A stretch of 64,000 bases of DNA from Pseudomonadales bacterium (GTDB taxonomy: Bacteria; Pseudomonadota; Gammaproteobacteria; Pseudomonadales; Azotimanducaceae). Each line of letters opens with the position of its first letter. Position 1 is the stretch's first letter. Positions 36,422-44,820 of this stretch are shown piece after piece. Under the pieces are notes generated by a model, which worked only from the letters and a program-made list of their open reading frames with translations, ran no database searches and was not told the origin of the DNA. Position numbers and translations under genes: made by a program. The stretch lies in the NCBI GenBank assembly GCA_029251375.1, contig JAQXDL010000051.1, positions 1-64,000 of the forward strand. The letters run 5' to 3'.

Positions 36422-37207
36422 ATGCAACTCTATCACAATGCACTCTCTAGCTGTTCTCAGAAAGTACGTATGGTTCTACATGAAAAAGCGCTCACGGTAG
36501 AAGACAAATTGATAGATCTGCAGAAAGGCGAGCAGTTCGACCCTGCCTACATGGCACTGAACCCAAATGCCGTTGTGCCAACACTGATTGACAATGGCAA
36601 TGTAATGATCGAGTCGACACTCATCAATGAATATTTACAAGACACCTATCCTGACATTAGTCTTGTGCCGAAAGACACCTACGAGCGTCACCAAATGCGC
36701 CTGTTGGTTAAAAAAATTGATGACAGCCTTGCCACTGCCTGCGGCGTGATTACTTATTCTATAGCCGTTCGGCCTGCCCTACTTGCACGACCAAGAGAAG
36801 ACGTTGATGCGATGATTGCAAAAATGCCCAGTGCCAAAAAACGGGAAATGCGAACAGCTGTGGTCGATTTAGGCGTGGCTGCGCCACAATTTAAAGAAGC
36901 AATGCAAACGCACCAATCTATATTCGATACAGCAGAGACAATGCTCACTGCACATAAATGGCTCGTTAGCGAGACCTTCAGCCTTGCAGACTGTGCGCTC
37001 ATGCCTTATGTCGTTCGAATTGATCACTTAGGTCAACAGCATGAAATCGAATCGCGGCCAAACCTTAAACATTGGTACGAAGCCATACAGGCAAGACCAA
37101 GCTTTAACGACGCGGTCACAAAATGGGCACCCGCTGCCGCAGTCACGATGTTTAAACAAGCTGGCGAAGCAGTTAAGGATGAGATTGCCAAAGTAATGCA
37201 GTCATAG
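36422..37207 (+). CDS. Glutathione S-transferase family protein
   Basis: Cytosolic enzyme of 261 residues that probably conjugates or isomerises with glutathione. The thioredoxin-like N-domain (about 1-78) starts MQLYHNALSSCSQKVRMVL with Ser10-Ser11-Cys12 near the glutathione site and has NPNAVVPTLIDNG and ESTLINEYL. The helical C-domain contains SLADCALMPYVVRID. It follows liuD by 114 bp with its own AAGGAAA Shine-Dalgarno and may share the transcript. The substrate is unknown. Confidence 0.88.
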   Translation: MQLYHNALSSCSQKVRMVLHEKALTVEDKLIDLQKGEQFDPAYMALNPNAVVPTLIDNGNVMIESTLINEYLQDTYPDISLVPKDTYERHQMRLLVKKIDDSLATACGVITYSIAVRPALLARPREDVDAMIAKMPSAKKREMRTAVVDLGVAAPQFKEAMQTHQSIFDTAETMLTAHKWLVSETFSLADCALMPYVVRIDHLGQQHEIESRPNLKHWYEAIQARPSFNDAVTKWAPAAAVTMFKQAGEAVKDEIAKVMQS

Positions 37208-37613
37208 ATAATGTGAGGCCAAGCCGCACATTGTGTTAAATCGATACTTAGCTAATACCACCGATAGAGATAAAAGCATCACGCGGTTCGAATAAAAATA
37301 CGAACAAGATTGCCGCTAACACGACCAGCGTGAAGCCAACCCACAACCGCACTTACAGTCGCGCAAGCTCCATACTCTCGGCATCAAATTACAGGCGCAA
37401 AATGCCCCTTGTTATATTCGTCAACACCCAAACTCGTGTCAGTGGCTACGAGTGCTACCCTTGTACGCCAGAGATGGTCAAAGTATCTGGGTGGCACATT
37501 GCGGAATAAATGCTAGTCGAGTGCCACTAGAGGCAATCATCTCTTACCGCATCCCTTACTGCATCCCTTACTGCATCAATGCCCACACCAATGACTATAT
37601 CAGTGCAGACATA
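37208..37613. other. 406-bp convergent gap without a recognised gene
   Basis: The region separates the glutathione transferase gene from the convergent MFS gene. It holds a short 12-bp tandem repeat at 37543-37578. A 60-codon plus frame at 37452-37634 runs through that repeat and is not convincing. No obvious terminator is present. Confidence 0.4.
37543..37578. repeat. 12-bp tandem repeat, three copies
   Basis: CTTACCGCATCC, CTTACTGCATCC and CTTACTGCATCA follow one another, just beyond the 3' end of the MFS gene. Confidence 0.8.
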
Positions 37614-38780
37614 TCAATTGCTTTGCTTCGGTAACTGCAACGACGTTAACAGCCCGATAAAACCAACTAAGCCTGACAATACGAAAACCACTAAAAAGGA
37701 GCCGGTGAAATCTGCCAATAGCCCACCGATGGGTGGCGAGATGGTTTGAGCTAAACCAAACGCTAGGGTTGCGGCAGCAAAGCTGGGGCCATAGTCCTGA
37801 ACTAGGGTATTTTCGACCACATAGAGCGTAATAAGTGAGGGTAGTCCGCTAAATAAAAGTCCAAGTCCAACACTCGCGAGGAGCGTCGGCACATAGACCC
37901 CGCTGAGGACAATCGCAATAAAAATCGGCCACAAGCCAAATGCTATTGATAAAGCCCAGCGTGCACCTAACCTGTTGGCCATTGCCACAAAAAGCGGACC
38001 ACCGAATATCATCGCAAAACCCATGAGTGTGAAGGCAAACGCCGCATCCACACTGGTCCAATAGCTATCATCTTCGAGTCGGGTGGTTAAAAAGCCCATG
38101 ACCAACAAATACATGAAACCAAAACAGGTATAAGCAAATAGCAGCGGCAGCCAACTTTGCATACGCTTAAGGGCACTAAATCCTCCAAAGCCTCCGCCAC
38201 CGGCTGGGCTGGCTTGTTGATGCCGAACTAAAGCGAGTACACCCAACAAAACAATCAAACCCGCGACCGCCATGACGAGGTAAACACTGGTCCACGCCTG
38301 ATCGCCCTGTGATGCACGCAGAGAACCGCCCAGCACACTGACAAAGGCAACGCCTATGCCTATACCCGAACCCATCAAGCCTACTGCGAGACCACGATGT
38401 TTAGGTGGTAGCGCGTCAGCAGCAATCATGGGCGCGGGAATCCATACACAGGCACCACCAAAGCCAGCGACAAACAGCGCCATCGCGAGCCAATGTGGTG
38501 AATCTGCAAATGATGCTAACAATAAGCCGCTGGTGGAAAGCACGAGACCTAATCGCAACACGCCGAGTAGTCGATAACGACTTGTTGCCCATGCGACGAA
38601 CATCGTACCTAACAGGTAGGCGCCCACATTCGATGCACTGACGAGCCCTGCAATAGTGTTGGAGATACCGAGATCATCGCGCACAGCCGGCAGCAATAAA
38701 CCGTAGCTAAATCGGCCAAAGGATTGCGCAACTGCCGCACCAAGGGCTATCAGAAGCACAGCTAACCAGCCATACAGCAT
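37614..38780 (-). CDS. MFS transporter, YbfB/YjiJ family
   Basis: Major facilitator of 388 residues with about twelve membrane helices. It starts LYGWLAVLLIALGAAVAQSFGRFSYGLLLPAVRDDLG, which fits the YbfB/YjiJ group, and has the loop motif between helices 2 and 3 (WATSRYRLLGVLR). The transported compound is unknown. It precedes nothing on its own strand; the SDR gene upstream (38878-39642) is also on the minus strand with a 97-bp gap and may be co-transcribed. Confidence 0.88.
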   Translation of the reverse strand: MLYGWLAVLLIALGAAVAQSFGRFSYGLLLPAVRDDLGISNTIAGLVSASNVGAYLLGTMFVAWATSRYRLLGVLRLGLVLSTSGLLLASFADSPHWLAMALFVAGFGGACVWIPAPMIAADALPPKHRGLAVGLMGSGIGIGVAFVSVLGGSLRASQGDQAWTSVYLVMAVAGLIVLLGVLALVRHQQASPAGGGGFGGFSALKRMQSWLPLLFAYTCFGFMYLLVMGFLTTRLEDDSYWTSVDAAFAFTLMGFAMIFGGPLFVAMANRLGARWALSIAFGLWPIFIAIVLSGVYVPTLLASVGLGLLFSGLPSLITLYVVENTLVQDYGPSFAAATLAFGLAQTISPPIGGLLADFTGSFLVVFVLSGLVGFIGLLTSLQLPKQSN

Positions 38781-38877
38781 CGTCGACTTGGGTTGTTTTA
38801 CATCGATAATGCTGTATCCACTAAATGGGCGTGAGGCGTTGCTTGATCTCGGAAGGTTTCATTCGTTCAGTAAACGA

Positions 38878-39642
38878 TTATCTCGGCGCGAAACGCTGAC
38901 CACCATCAACACGAATGGTTGAACCATTCATCATGGTGCACTCAAATATTGAAATGGCCATAACGGCAAATTCTTGAGGTCTGCCCATACGCTTAGGAAA
39001 CGCTGCGTCTTTTGTTAACTGTAACGCGCCTTCATCAGGGATACCTGCGGTTAGGCCTGTATCAAACAGGCTTGGTGCGATTGTCATGCAACGAATGCCA
39101 TGCGTACCAAGGTCGCGCGCCATGGTTAATGTCATCGCCGCAATACCGCCTTTCGCAGCAGTGTAAGCAACTTGGCCTATCTGGCCTTCAAATGCTGCGA
39201 TTGACGCAGTATTTATCATCACGCCTCTTTCACCGACGTCATTAGGCTCATTCTTTACCATGTGCTCGGCAGCAATCGTGTTGATGTTGAATGATGCAAT
39301 CAAGTTTAGATCGATGACACGTCTAAAATCATCAAGAGAGTGGCGTGAACCGTCCTTTTTAATTGTACGTTGACCAGCACCACCACCGGCGGTATTAACC
39401 ATGAAGTGAAGACCACCGAGCTGCTCGACAGCCGTTTCGAACGCCGTTACCATACCTTCGTAGTCCATCACATTACAGGGCACAAATGTTCCACCCAATG
39501 TCGCAGCGACTTCAGCGCCGTTTGAGGATTCTAGATCGAGGATGGCTACTTCGCCCCCTTTGGCAACGAAGGCTTCTGCCGTGGCTCGACACATGCCTGA
39601 AGCACCACCAACAAATATTGCTTTACTACCTGAAATGTCCAT
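38878..39642 (-). CDS. SDR-family dehydrogenase, 3-hydroxyacyl-CoA dehydrogenase type II-like
   Basis: NAD(P)-dependent oxidoreductase of 254 residues with a classical Rossmann fold. The cofactor loop is GGASGMCRA (about 12-20), with Asp36 at the end of beta 2 (AILDLES) favouring NAD. The NTAGGGAG turn is at about 83-90 and the catalytic Ser147, Tyr160 and Lys164 (YTAAK) are present. It resembles the HSD10 group that oxidises 2-methyl-3-hydroxybutyryl-CoA and other hydroxyacyl-CoAs. That would fit the branched-chain acid genes nearby, but the substrate is inferred. A strong AAGGGGA Shine-Dalgarno precedes the ATG. Confidence 0.88.
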   Translation of the reverse strand: MDISGSKAIFVGGASGMCRATAEAFVAKGGEVAILDLESSNGAEVAATLGGTFVPCNVMDYEGMVTAFETAVEQLGGLHFMVNTAGGGAGQRTIKKDGSRHSLDDFRRVIDLNLIASFNINTIAAEHMVKNEPNDVGERGVMINTASIAAFEGQIGQVAYTAAKGGIAAMTLTMARDLGTHGIRCMTIAPSLFDTGLTAGIPDEGALQLTKDAAFPKRMGRPQEFAVMAISIFECTMMNGSTIRVDGGQRFAPR

Positions 39643-39795
39643 AGATCCCCTTAAAATTGAATTGTTTGCGAAAAATTGAGGTGCCCATATTACAGCGACT
39701 AATCATCTCATTTCCAGAGTTAACTCGACCTCAGTACCACTTGCACAGATCATTAACAGTCAGGCAAAGTACTCAAATAGACAGGGATGAAAAAC

Positions 39796-40350
39796 ATGGC
39801 GTCACCTAGCAAATTCGCTCACATCGTTTATCGAACACATCGTTACCAGGAAATGATTGATTGGTATCTGCAAGTGTTTGACGCCAAGATTCAAAATCAA
39901 ACGGAGCAACTTTCATTTCTCACCTATGATGATGAGCATCATAGGTTTGCTTTTCTAAATCTTGACGGCGAACCATCGCAACAACAACCCGACCAGACCG
40001 CCTGCGGCGTCCACCATGTTGCCTATACGTGGGACACTATCACCGAGTTAATGGAGCAATATCAAAGTATGAGCGCGCTTGGCTGCAAACCCTTTATGAG
40101 CATTCGCCACGGACCAACTTTGTCGATGTACTACGCAGACCCAGATGGAAATGGGCTAGAGTTTCAAGTCGACTTGCTGGATGTAAAGCAAGCCAATGCC
40201 TTTATGGAAAGTGAAGCGTTTTATAGCAACGCGATTGGTGAACCTTTCGACCCTGACGAAATCGTTGCTGCGCTTAAGAATAATCAACCTATTGCTGCCC
40301 TTGTGATGCGTTCTGATCAAACAGCGGTCGACAATGTCCTTCCTATTTAG
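39796..40350 (+). CDS. VOC (glyoxalase/dioxygenase) family protein
   Basis: A vicinal-oxygen-chelate protein of about 184 residues with two beta-alpha-beta-beta-beta modules: FAHIVYRTHRYQEMIDWYL at the start and ACGVHHVAYTWDTITELM in the middle, then MSMYYADPDGNGLEFQVD with the likely third metal ligand Glu. Candidate ligands are His10 (frame from this start), His at about 83 and Glu at about 130. I prefer the ATG at 39796, which has AGGGA 8 bp upstream; the ATG at 39787 overlaps that sequence. It resembles extradiol-dioxygenase-like proteins. A GltS gene follows by 62 bp. Confidence 0.82.
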   Translation: MASPSKFAHIVYRTHRYQEMIDWYLQVFDAKIQNQTEQLSFLTYDDEHHRFAFLNLDGEPSQQQPDQTACGVHHVAYTWDTITELMEQYQSMSALGCKPFMSIRHGPTLSMYYADPDGNGLEFQVDLLDVKQANAFMESEAFYSNAIGEPFDPDEIVAALKNNQPIAALVMRSDQTAVDNVLPI

Positions 40351-40412
40351 TCAAACAAACAGACCTATAGTCATAGCAATACTCAGTATCGGTATCAGCG
40401 GAGCACCAAAGC

Positions 40413-41786
40413 ATGTTCGACAGTTTTAGCGGCGTTATCGCCTTCGCCTTCATGTCCAGTCTGCTCGTCGTTGCTACTGTACTGAGGGCAAAAATCCGTT
40501 TCTTACAAACCGCGCTGGTGCCGGCTAGCCTCATCGCCGGTGCTATTGGCTTTACACTGTTGGCAGCAGACCTATCTTTTGGTTACACGAGCAGTGATTT
40601 CACGCTGTTCACCTTTCATTGTTTCACCTTAAGTTTTATGTCCCTATGTTTGACCGGCTCACCAGCAGGCGCCAAGGGAAATACAGTGATTGCCGGTGGC
40701 AGTTGGCTTTCCGCCGTGTGGGTGTCGAGTTTAGTGATGCAGGCACTGATCGGGCTCGCTGTTGTTGTCACGTACAATGCACTCACAGGTAACTCTCTGT
40801 CGACGTTCCTCGGCATGATCGCGACCCACGGTTTTACACAAGGGCCCGGTCAGGCGATCGCATTGGGCAATATCTGGGAAACAGAATTAGGCATCGAACA
40901 CGCCGTCAGTTTTGGGCTCATCTATGCATCCATCGGCTTCGTTGTCGCATTTGTGTTTGGTGTGCCTGTAGCCAAATGGGCGATTACTAAAGGACTAAAT
41001 TTCAACCAAAAGGCACGCATTGATACGGACTTTCTTAGCGGCGTGCATGCGGTCGAATCGAGACCTGAAGCCGGCAGACAGGTGACCCACTCTGCTAACG
41101 TTGACAGCTTAGCGTTTCATATCGCGATATTAGGTATCGCCTACTTCATCACGCATCAGTATCTATTGTGGATTGCGCCCCTGGCACAAACTTGGGTTTT
41201 GGGGGATATACATTTCGGCATTCTGTTCAGCCACAATCTGTTCTTTCTACACGGCTTGATGGTCTGCGTCTTGATGCGACTGGTCATCGATCGGCTTGGT
41301 TATGGCCACTTTATTGATAACGACACGCAGCGACGCATCACTGGCAGTTCCGTCGATTTTATGGTCGTGGCGACGATGATGAGCATTCAGTTTGGTTTGC
41401 TGGTGACCTTTTTAGTGCCGATCGTGCTGGTGTGTATTGCGGTTTCGTTAGGTACCGCACTCATGTGTTTTCTATTCGGTCGTCAATTGCGGCATCTTGG
41501 TATTGAAAGAGCGCTAACGATATTTGGCTGTTGTTGTGGTTCGACCGGAACCGGACTGTTGTTACTTAGGATAGTCGACCCTGACTTCAGTACACCGATT
41601 GCGAAAGAGTTAGCTTTCTTTAATTTAGCGATACTCATAGCAGGTTTTCACATTCTGACATTGATGGCGCCGATACTGCCGTCTTACAGTATCAGCACAA
41701 TTATTGGCGTTTACGCAGCCACACTGGTTGTTGGCGGTATTGTCGCTGTCCTGCTTGGCCAACGTGTACCTGCACACACAGACTAA
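40413..41786 (+). CDS. gltS: Sodium/glutamate symporter GltS-like
   Basis: Inner-membrane Na+-coupled transporter of the ESS/GltS family, 457 residues with about ten to twelve helices. The re-entrant loop segments are visible: ATHGFTQGPGQAIALGNIWE (about 142-161) in the first half and GCCCGSTGTGLLLLRIVDPD in the second. It is longer than E. coli GltS (about 400) because of an N-terminal and mid-chain extension. The substrate may be glutamate or another dicarboxylate. It is likely co-transcribed with the VOC gene. Confidence 0.87.
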   Translation: MFDSFSGVIAFAFMSSLLVVATVLRAKIRFLQTALVPASLIAGAIGFTLLAADLSFGYTSSDFTLFTFHCFTLSFMSLCLTGSPAGAKGNTVIAGGSWLSAVWVSSLVMQALIGLAVVVTYNALTGNSLSTFLGMIATHGFTQGPGQAIALGNIWETELGIEHAVSFGLIYASIGFVVAFVFGVPVAKWAITKGLNFNQKARIDTDFLSGVHAVESRPEAGRQVTHSANVDSLAFHIAILGIAYFITHQYLLWIAPLAQTWVLGDIHFGILFSHNLFFLHGLMVCVLMRLVIDRLGYGHFIDNDTQRRITGSSVDFMVVATMMSIQFGLLVTFLVPIVLVCIAVSLGTALMCFLFGRQLRHLGIERALTIFGCCCGSTGTGLLLLRIVDPDFSTPIAKELAFFNLAILIAGFHILTLMAPILPSYSISTIIGVYAATLVVGGIVAVLLGQRVPAHTD

Positions 41787-41841
41787 TCAATCAACACAGA
41801 CTAGCGGCTTGCATGACAACCTGAGCCACGTTGGGTTTTGT

Positions 41842-42249
41842 TTAGGATTGTTGTCCCATCTGCGGTACACCTTCATCGAGAGACACCCAGTTCTGTTTGG
41901 TGTCGCACCAGACGTGGAACTGCGGTACGAAAGCCTCGGTATCATCCATTGTGCCGGTTTTAAGATATAGCGCGTCAGGTTGACTCGGCACAGCAGAGTA
42001 AATGGGTGATCCGCAATTTCCGCAGAAGAACCGTTCAACGGTACTACCACTTTTAGTTTCACTGTCTTTGTATACCTTTGGTGTACCCGAGTTAAATTTA
42101 AATTCCGACGTGGGTACGGCTGCAAGTGTTGAAAACGCAGAGCCCGCTTGTCTTTGACAGTTTTTACAATGACACACGCCTGTCATTGTCGGGGTATTTT
42201 CTATTTCATATTTAATTTCACCACAAAGGCATTGTCCTGTTACCGACAT
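41842..42249 (-). CDS. GFA/CENP-V family zinc protein
   Basis: A 135-residue zinc-binding protein of the glutathione-dependent formaldehyde-activating enzyme (GFA) family. Structural zinc ligands Cys7, Cys9, Cys76, Cys79 (QCLCG and FCGNCG) and the catalytic-zinc cysteines Cys26, Cys28, Cys31 (VCHCKNC) are all present. Activity on formaldehyde is disputed for many members. A consensus AAGGAG lies upstream of the ATG. It is a single-gene unit, convergent with gltS. Confidence 0.92.
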   Translation of the reverse strand: MSVTGQCLCGEIKYEIENTPTMTGVCHCKNCQRQAGSAFSTLAAVPTSEFKFNSGTPKVYKDSETKSGSTVERFFCGNCGSPIYSAVPSQPDALYLKTGTMDDTEAFVPQFHVWCDTKQNWVSLDEGVPQMGQQS

Positions 42250-42411
42250 TTCGAGCTCCTTTATTTTTGTATTTTTTTAGTGCTTCTTAAATGTTTTATC
42301 TTAACGACCGACAGTCACTATCAAGCTTTTTATACACTGAGAGCAATGCTAATAAGTTGCCCTCAGTGCATCGAAGCTGATTCCTTAACCAGTCATAACA
42401 ACCTCAGCGAT

Positions 42412-43545
42412 TTAAAAACCGGCGAGTGTCGCGTAGCGATCGCGATGAAAGGAACGATTACCGAAGGCTGTTTCGAGGGTTCGCGCCCGTTTCAAATAAA
42501 GCCCCGCGTCAAACTCGTCTGTCATACCGATGCCACCATGGATCTGGATGAGTTGGTTAGACATGTCGAAAAGAAACTCGCCGACTCGACACTTTGACAA
42601 GGACGTTAACAGCTCAATATCTCGATCATCATCAATAGCCTGCAGCGCTGCTTCTGAACAAGAACGAGCAAGTTCCATTTGACCAAATAGACCTGCGGCC
42701 CGATGGCCTAAAGCCTGAAAAGATCCAATCACTTGACCAAATTGTTCTCTGGTTTTTAAGTACTCAAGTGTCATATCAAACGCCTGCGCGGCGGTACCTA
42801 ACATCTCGGCACTCAGACCCGCCCTCGCACGATCTAGTGTCGCTTCCAAAATTGGCAAGCCCGCATCAACCTGACCCAGCATCGCATCAGCGCTGACTTC
42901 AACAGCATCCAAATCGAGGTTTGCATAACCGCGACTGTCTACCGTTTTAATCGCATTGCGACTCAAGCCTTTAGCGCCTGCATCTACCAGAAATAGGCTA
43001 ATGCCTTCCCTATCACCTGCGCTACCACTGGTCCTAGCCGCAACCACAAACGTGTTTGCTGCCATACCCTCGGCGACAAATGTCTTTGTGCCTGACAACT
43101 TAAAACCGGCGCCACTGGCTTGCGCATTTAGTGATGTATTTTCTGGCGCATGTCGAGGTCCTTCTTCCAAAGCAAGGGTTAGAATTTTGCTGCCATCAAC
43201 AATGCCTGGCAGTATTGCTTGCTTTTGTGCTTCGCTGCCACCAAGCAGTATTGCTGATGCGCCAACCAAGGCGGAGGCGAACAAAGGTGACGCCGTTAAC
43301 TGACGACCAGTCTCTTCGAGCACGACACCGAAGGTGAGAAATCCAAGATCCGAGCCGCCGTACTGTTCAGGAATGATAATACCTGTCCAGCCCATCTCAA
43401 CCATTGCCGACCAGGTTTCCGGGAAATAGTTATTAGCTATTTCTTTGTCCCGCATTTCGCGAAATTTATCCACCGGTGACTTATCTGCTGTCCAAGATTT
43501 CGCTTGATCACGAATCATGGATTGTTCTTCCGTTAATGCTGCCAT
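42412..43545 (-). CDS. Acyl-CoA dehydrogenase, smaller subunit of a pair
   Basis: FAD-dependent acyl-CoA dehydrogenase family protein of 377 residues, with N-terminal helical domain, mid-domain (GAKGLSRNAIKTVDSRGYANL) and C-terminal helical domain (LKTREQFGQVIGSFQALGHR; IQIHGGIGMTDEFDAGLYLKRART). The catalytic base position is not obvious. The next gene upstream (43558-44775) is another acyl-CoA dehydrogenase, 12 bp away. Such pairs form alpha2-beta2 heterotetramers in sterol side-chain and related degradation, where only one subunit carries the base. The substrate is unknown. Confidence 0.9.
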   Translation of the reverse strand: MAALTEEQSMIRDQAKSWTADKSPVDKFREMRDKEIANNYFPETWSAMVEMGWTGIIIPEQYGGSDLGFLTFGVVLEETGRQLTASPLFASALVGASAILLGGSEAQKQAILPGIVDGSKILTLALEEGPRHAPENTSLNAQASGAGFKLSGTKTFVAEGMAANTFVVAARTSGSAGDREGISLFLVDAGAKGLSRNAIKTVDSRGYANLDLDAVEVSADAMLGQVDAGLPILEATLDRARAGLSAEMLGTAAQAFDMTLEYLKTREQFGQVIGSFQALGHRAAGLFGQMELARSCSEAALQAIDDDRDIELLTSLSKCRVGEFLFDMSNQLIQIHGGIGMTDEFDAGLYLKRARTLETAFGNRSFHRDRYATLAGF

Positions 43546-43557
43546 TTTATAATCCCC

Positions 43558-44775
43558 CTATCCTTGCTGGGTTGTCTCTGGGAGACCGAGTATGTTTTTT
43601 GAAATGATATTGTTCTGAACTTCGTGGGAACCACCATATATTGATATCGCTTTACCCCATAGCCAGTCTCTAACATTCTCTAACTCTTCCGCAGCAAAAT
43701 CGTCGCCTTCCCAACCGATGCCTTGAGTACCCATGAACTCCATGGTCAATTCATTCTTGGTCTGCGCTATTTTGGTTGCCGAGTTCTTCAAGATGGATGC
43801 TGCAGCACTCACCTCAACTTTACCCTTGGCTTCCGCGGTAATGCGATTAACCGTTAAACCGTGCGCTTGGGCATCCATTAAGTGATTAGCCAATCGAACA
43901 CGCAGATCCGCATCTGCCAATGCACCATTTGCGTCGGTACCCGCATAGGTCTTGGCTTTATCTTGCAGCGTTGCCTTTTTAGCACCGCCGCCGGGGCTTC
44001 TGGCTTGTGTCTGACTTTGACGTTCGTGCTGCAGCAATCGCTTAACAACACTCCAGCCTTTATTCAGATCTCCCAGGAGGTCTGCTTTTTCGGCGCGAGC
44101 ATCATCAAAGAACGTATCGCAAAACGGTGACACGCCTGAAATGAGTTTGATGGGTTTAGTTGTCACACCCTCTTGTGCCATCGGCAGCAGAACGAAGCTT
44201 ATGCCGTTACGCTTTTTAGCGGCAGGGTCTGTTCGAACTAACGCACCACACCATTGAGAGATGTCCGCACCGGAAGTCCAGGTTTTCTGACCGTTAACAA
44301 CAAAGCTATCACCATTATCCACAGCTTTAGTCGCTAGCGACGCAAGGTCTGAACCTGCACCCGGCTCAGAAAGGCCTAAACACCAACGGACTTCACCGCT
44401 AGCGATACTTTTAAGATGACGGTTCTTTTGGTCGTCCGTACCATATTCTAAAATTGTCGGACCAACCATTGTGACACCCATGCCAGCCATCAGAGGAATG
44501 GGATTAAACGCACCAATCTTCGCCATTTCATGACTAATGATTTTCGCCTCTGGATGACCTAAAGCGGCTCCGCCGTATTCAACCGGCCAAGTTGGTGCGC
44601 CCCAACCTTTTTCGGCTAGACGCTGGCGCCATAGTTCAAAATCAGCCTTTTCGGATTCGCTCGCTTCCCCTTCCAGGCCCATCGCGGTGCCCGCGAGGGA
44701 TGGAGGAAAATTTTCTTTGACCCACGCTCTTGTCGTGGTTTCAAACTCCTTTAGAGCTTGTTCGTTAGACATCAT
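43558..44775 (-). CDS. Acyl-CoA dehydrogenase, larger subunit of a pair
   Basis: FAD-dependent acyl-CoA dehydrogenase family protein of 405 residues. It contains [20 protein letters not shown] (about 128-147), NGQKTWTSGADISQWCGALVRTD and the C-terminal WLWGKAISIYGGSHEVQNNIISK, the FAD- and partner-contact segment. The subgroup resembles the FadE-type partner of heterotetrameric enzymes. It begins with a double ATG; GAGG is 8 bp before the first. It is first in a two-gene unit, 45 bp after the aldehyde dehydrogenase gene, and may belong to a larger minus-strand operon from 48959 to 42412. Confidence 0.9.
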   Translation of the reverse strand: MMSNEQALKEFETTTRAWVKENFPPSLAGTAMGLEGEASESEKADFELWRQRLAEKGWGAPTWPVEYGGAALGHPEAKIISHEMAKIGAFNPIPLMAGMGVTMVGPTILEYGTDDQKNRHLKSIASGEVRWCLGLSEPGAGSDLASLATKAVDNGDSFVVNGQKTWTSGADISQWCGALVRTDPAAKKRNGISFVLLPMAQEGVTTKPIKLISGVSPFCDTFFDDARAEKADLLGDLNKGWSVVKRLLQHERQSQTQARSPGGGAKKATLQDKAKTYAGTDANGALADADLRVRLANHLMDAQAHGLTVNRITAEAKGKVEVSAAASILKNSATKIAQTKNELTMEFMGTQGIGWEGDDFAAEELENVRDWLWGKAISIYGGSHEVQNNIISKNILGLPETTQQG

Positions 44776-44820
44776 CGTTCCTCTTCATATCACAATAAAA
44801 ATTTTGTTAGCGACAAAACT

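Noticed and set aside
37452-37634. 60-codon plus frame in the gap before the MFS gene
   Set aside because: It reads through a 12-bp tandem repeat and into the end of the MFS gene; no RBS.
42148-42597. 149-codon plus frame overlapping the GFA and acyl-CoA dehydrogenase ends
   Set aside because: It is antisense to the ends of two well-supported genes and has no coding signature of its own.
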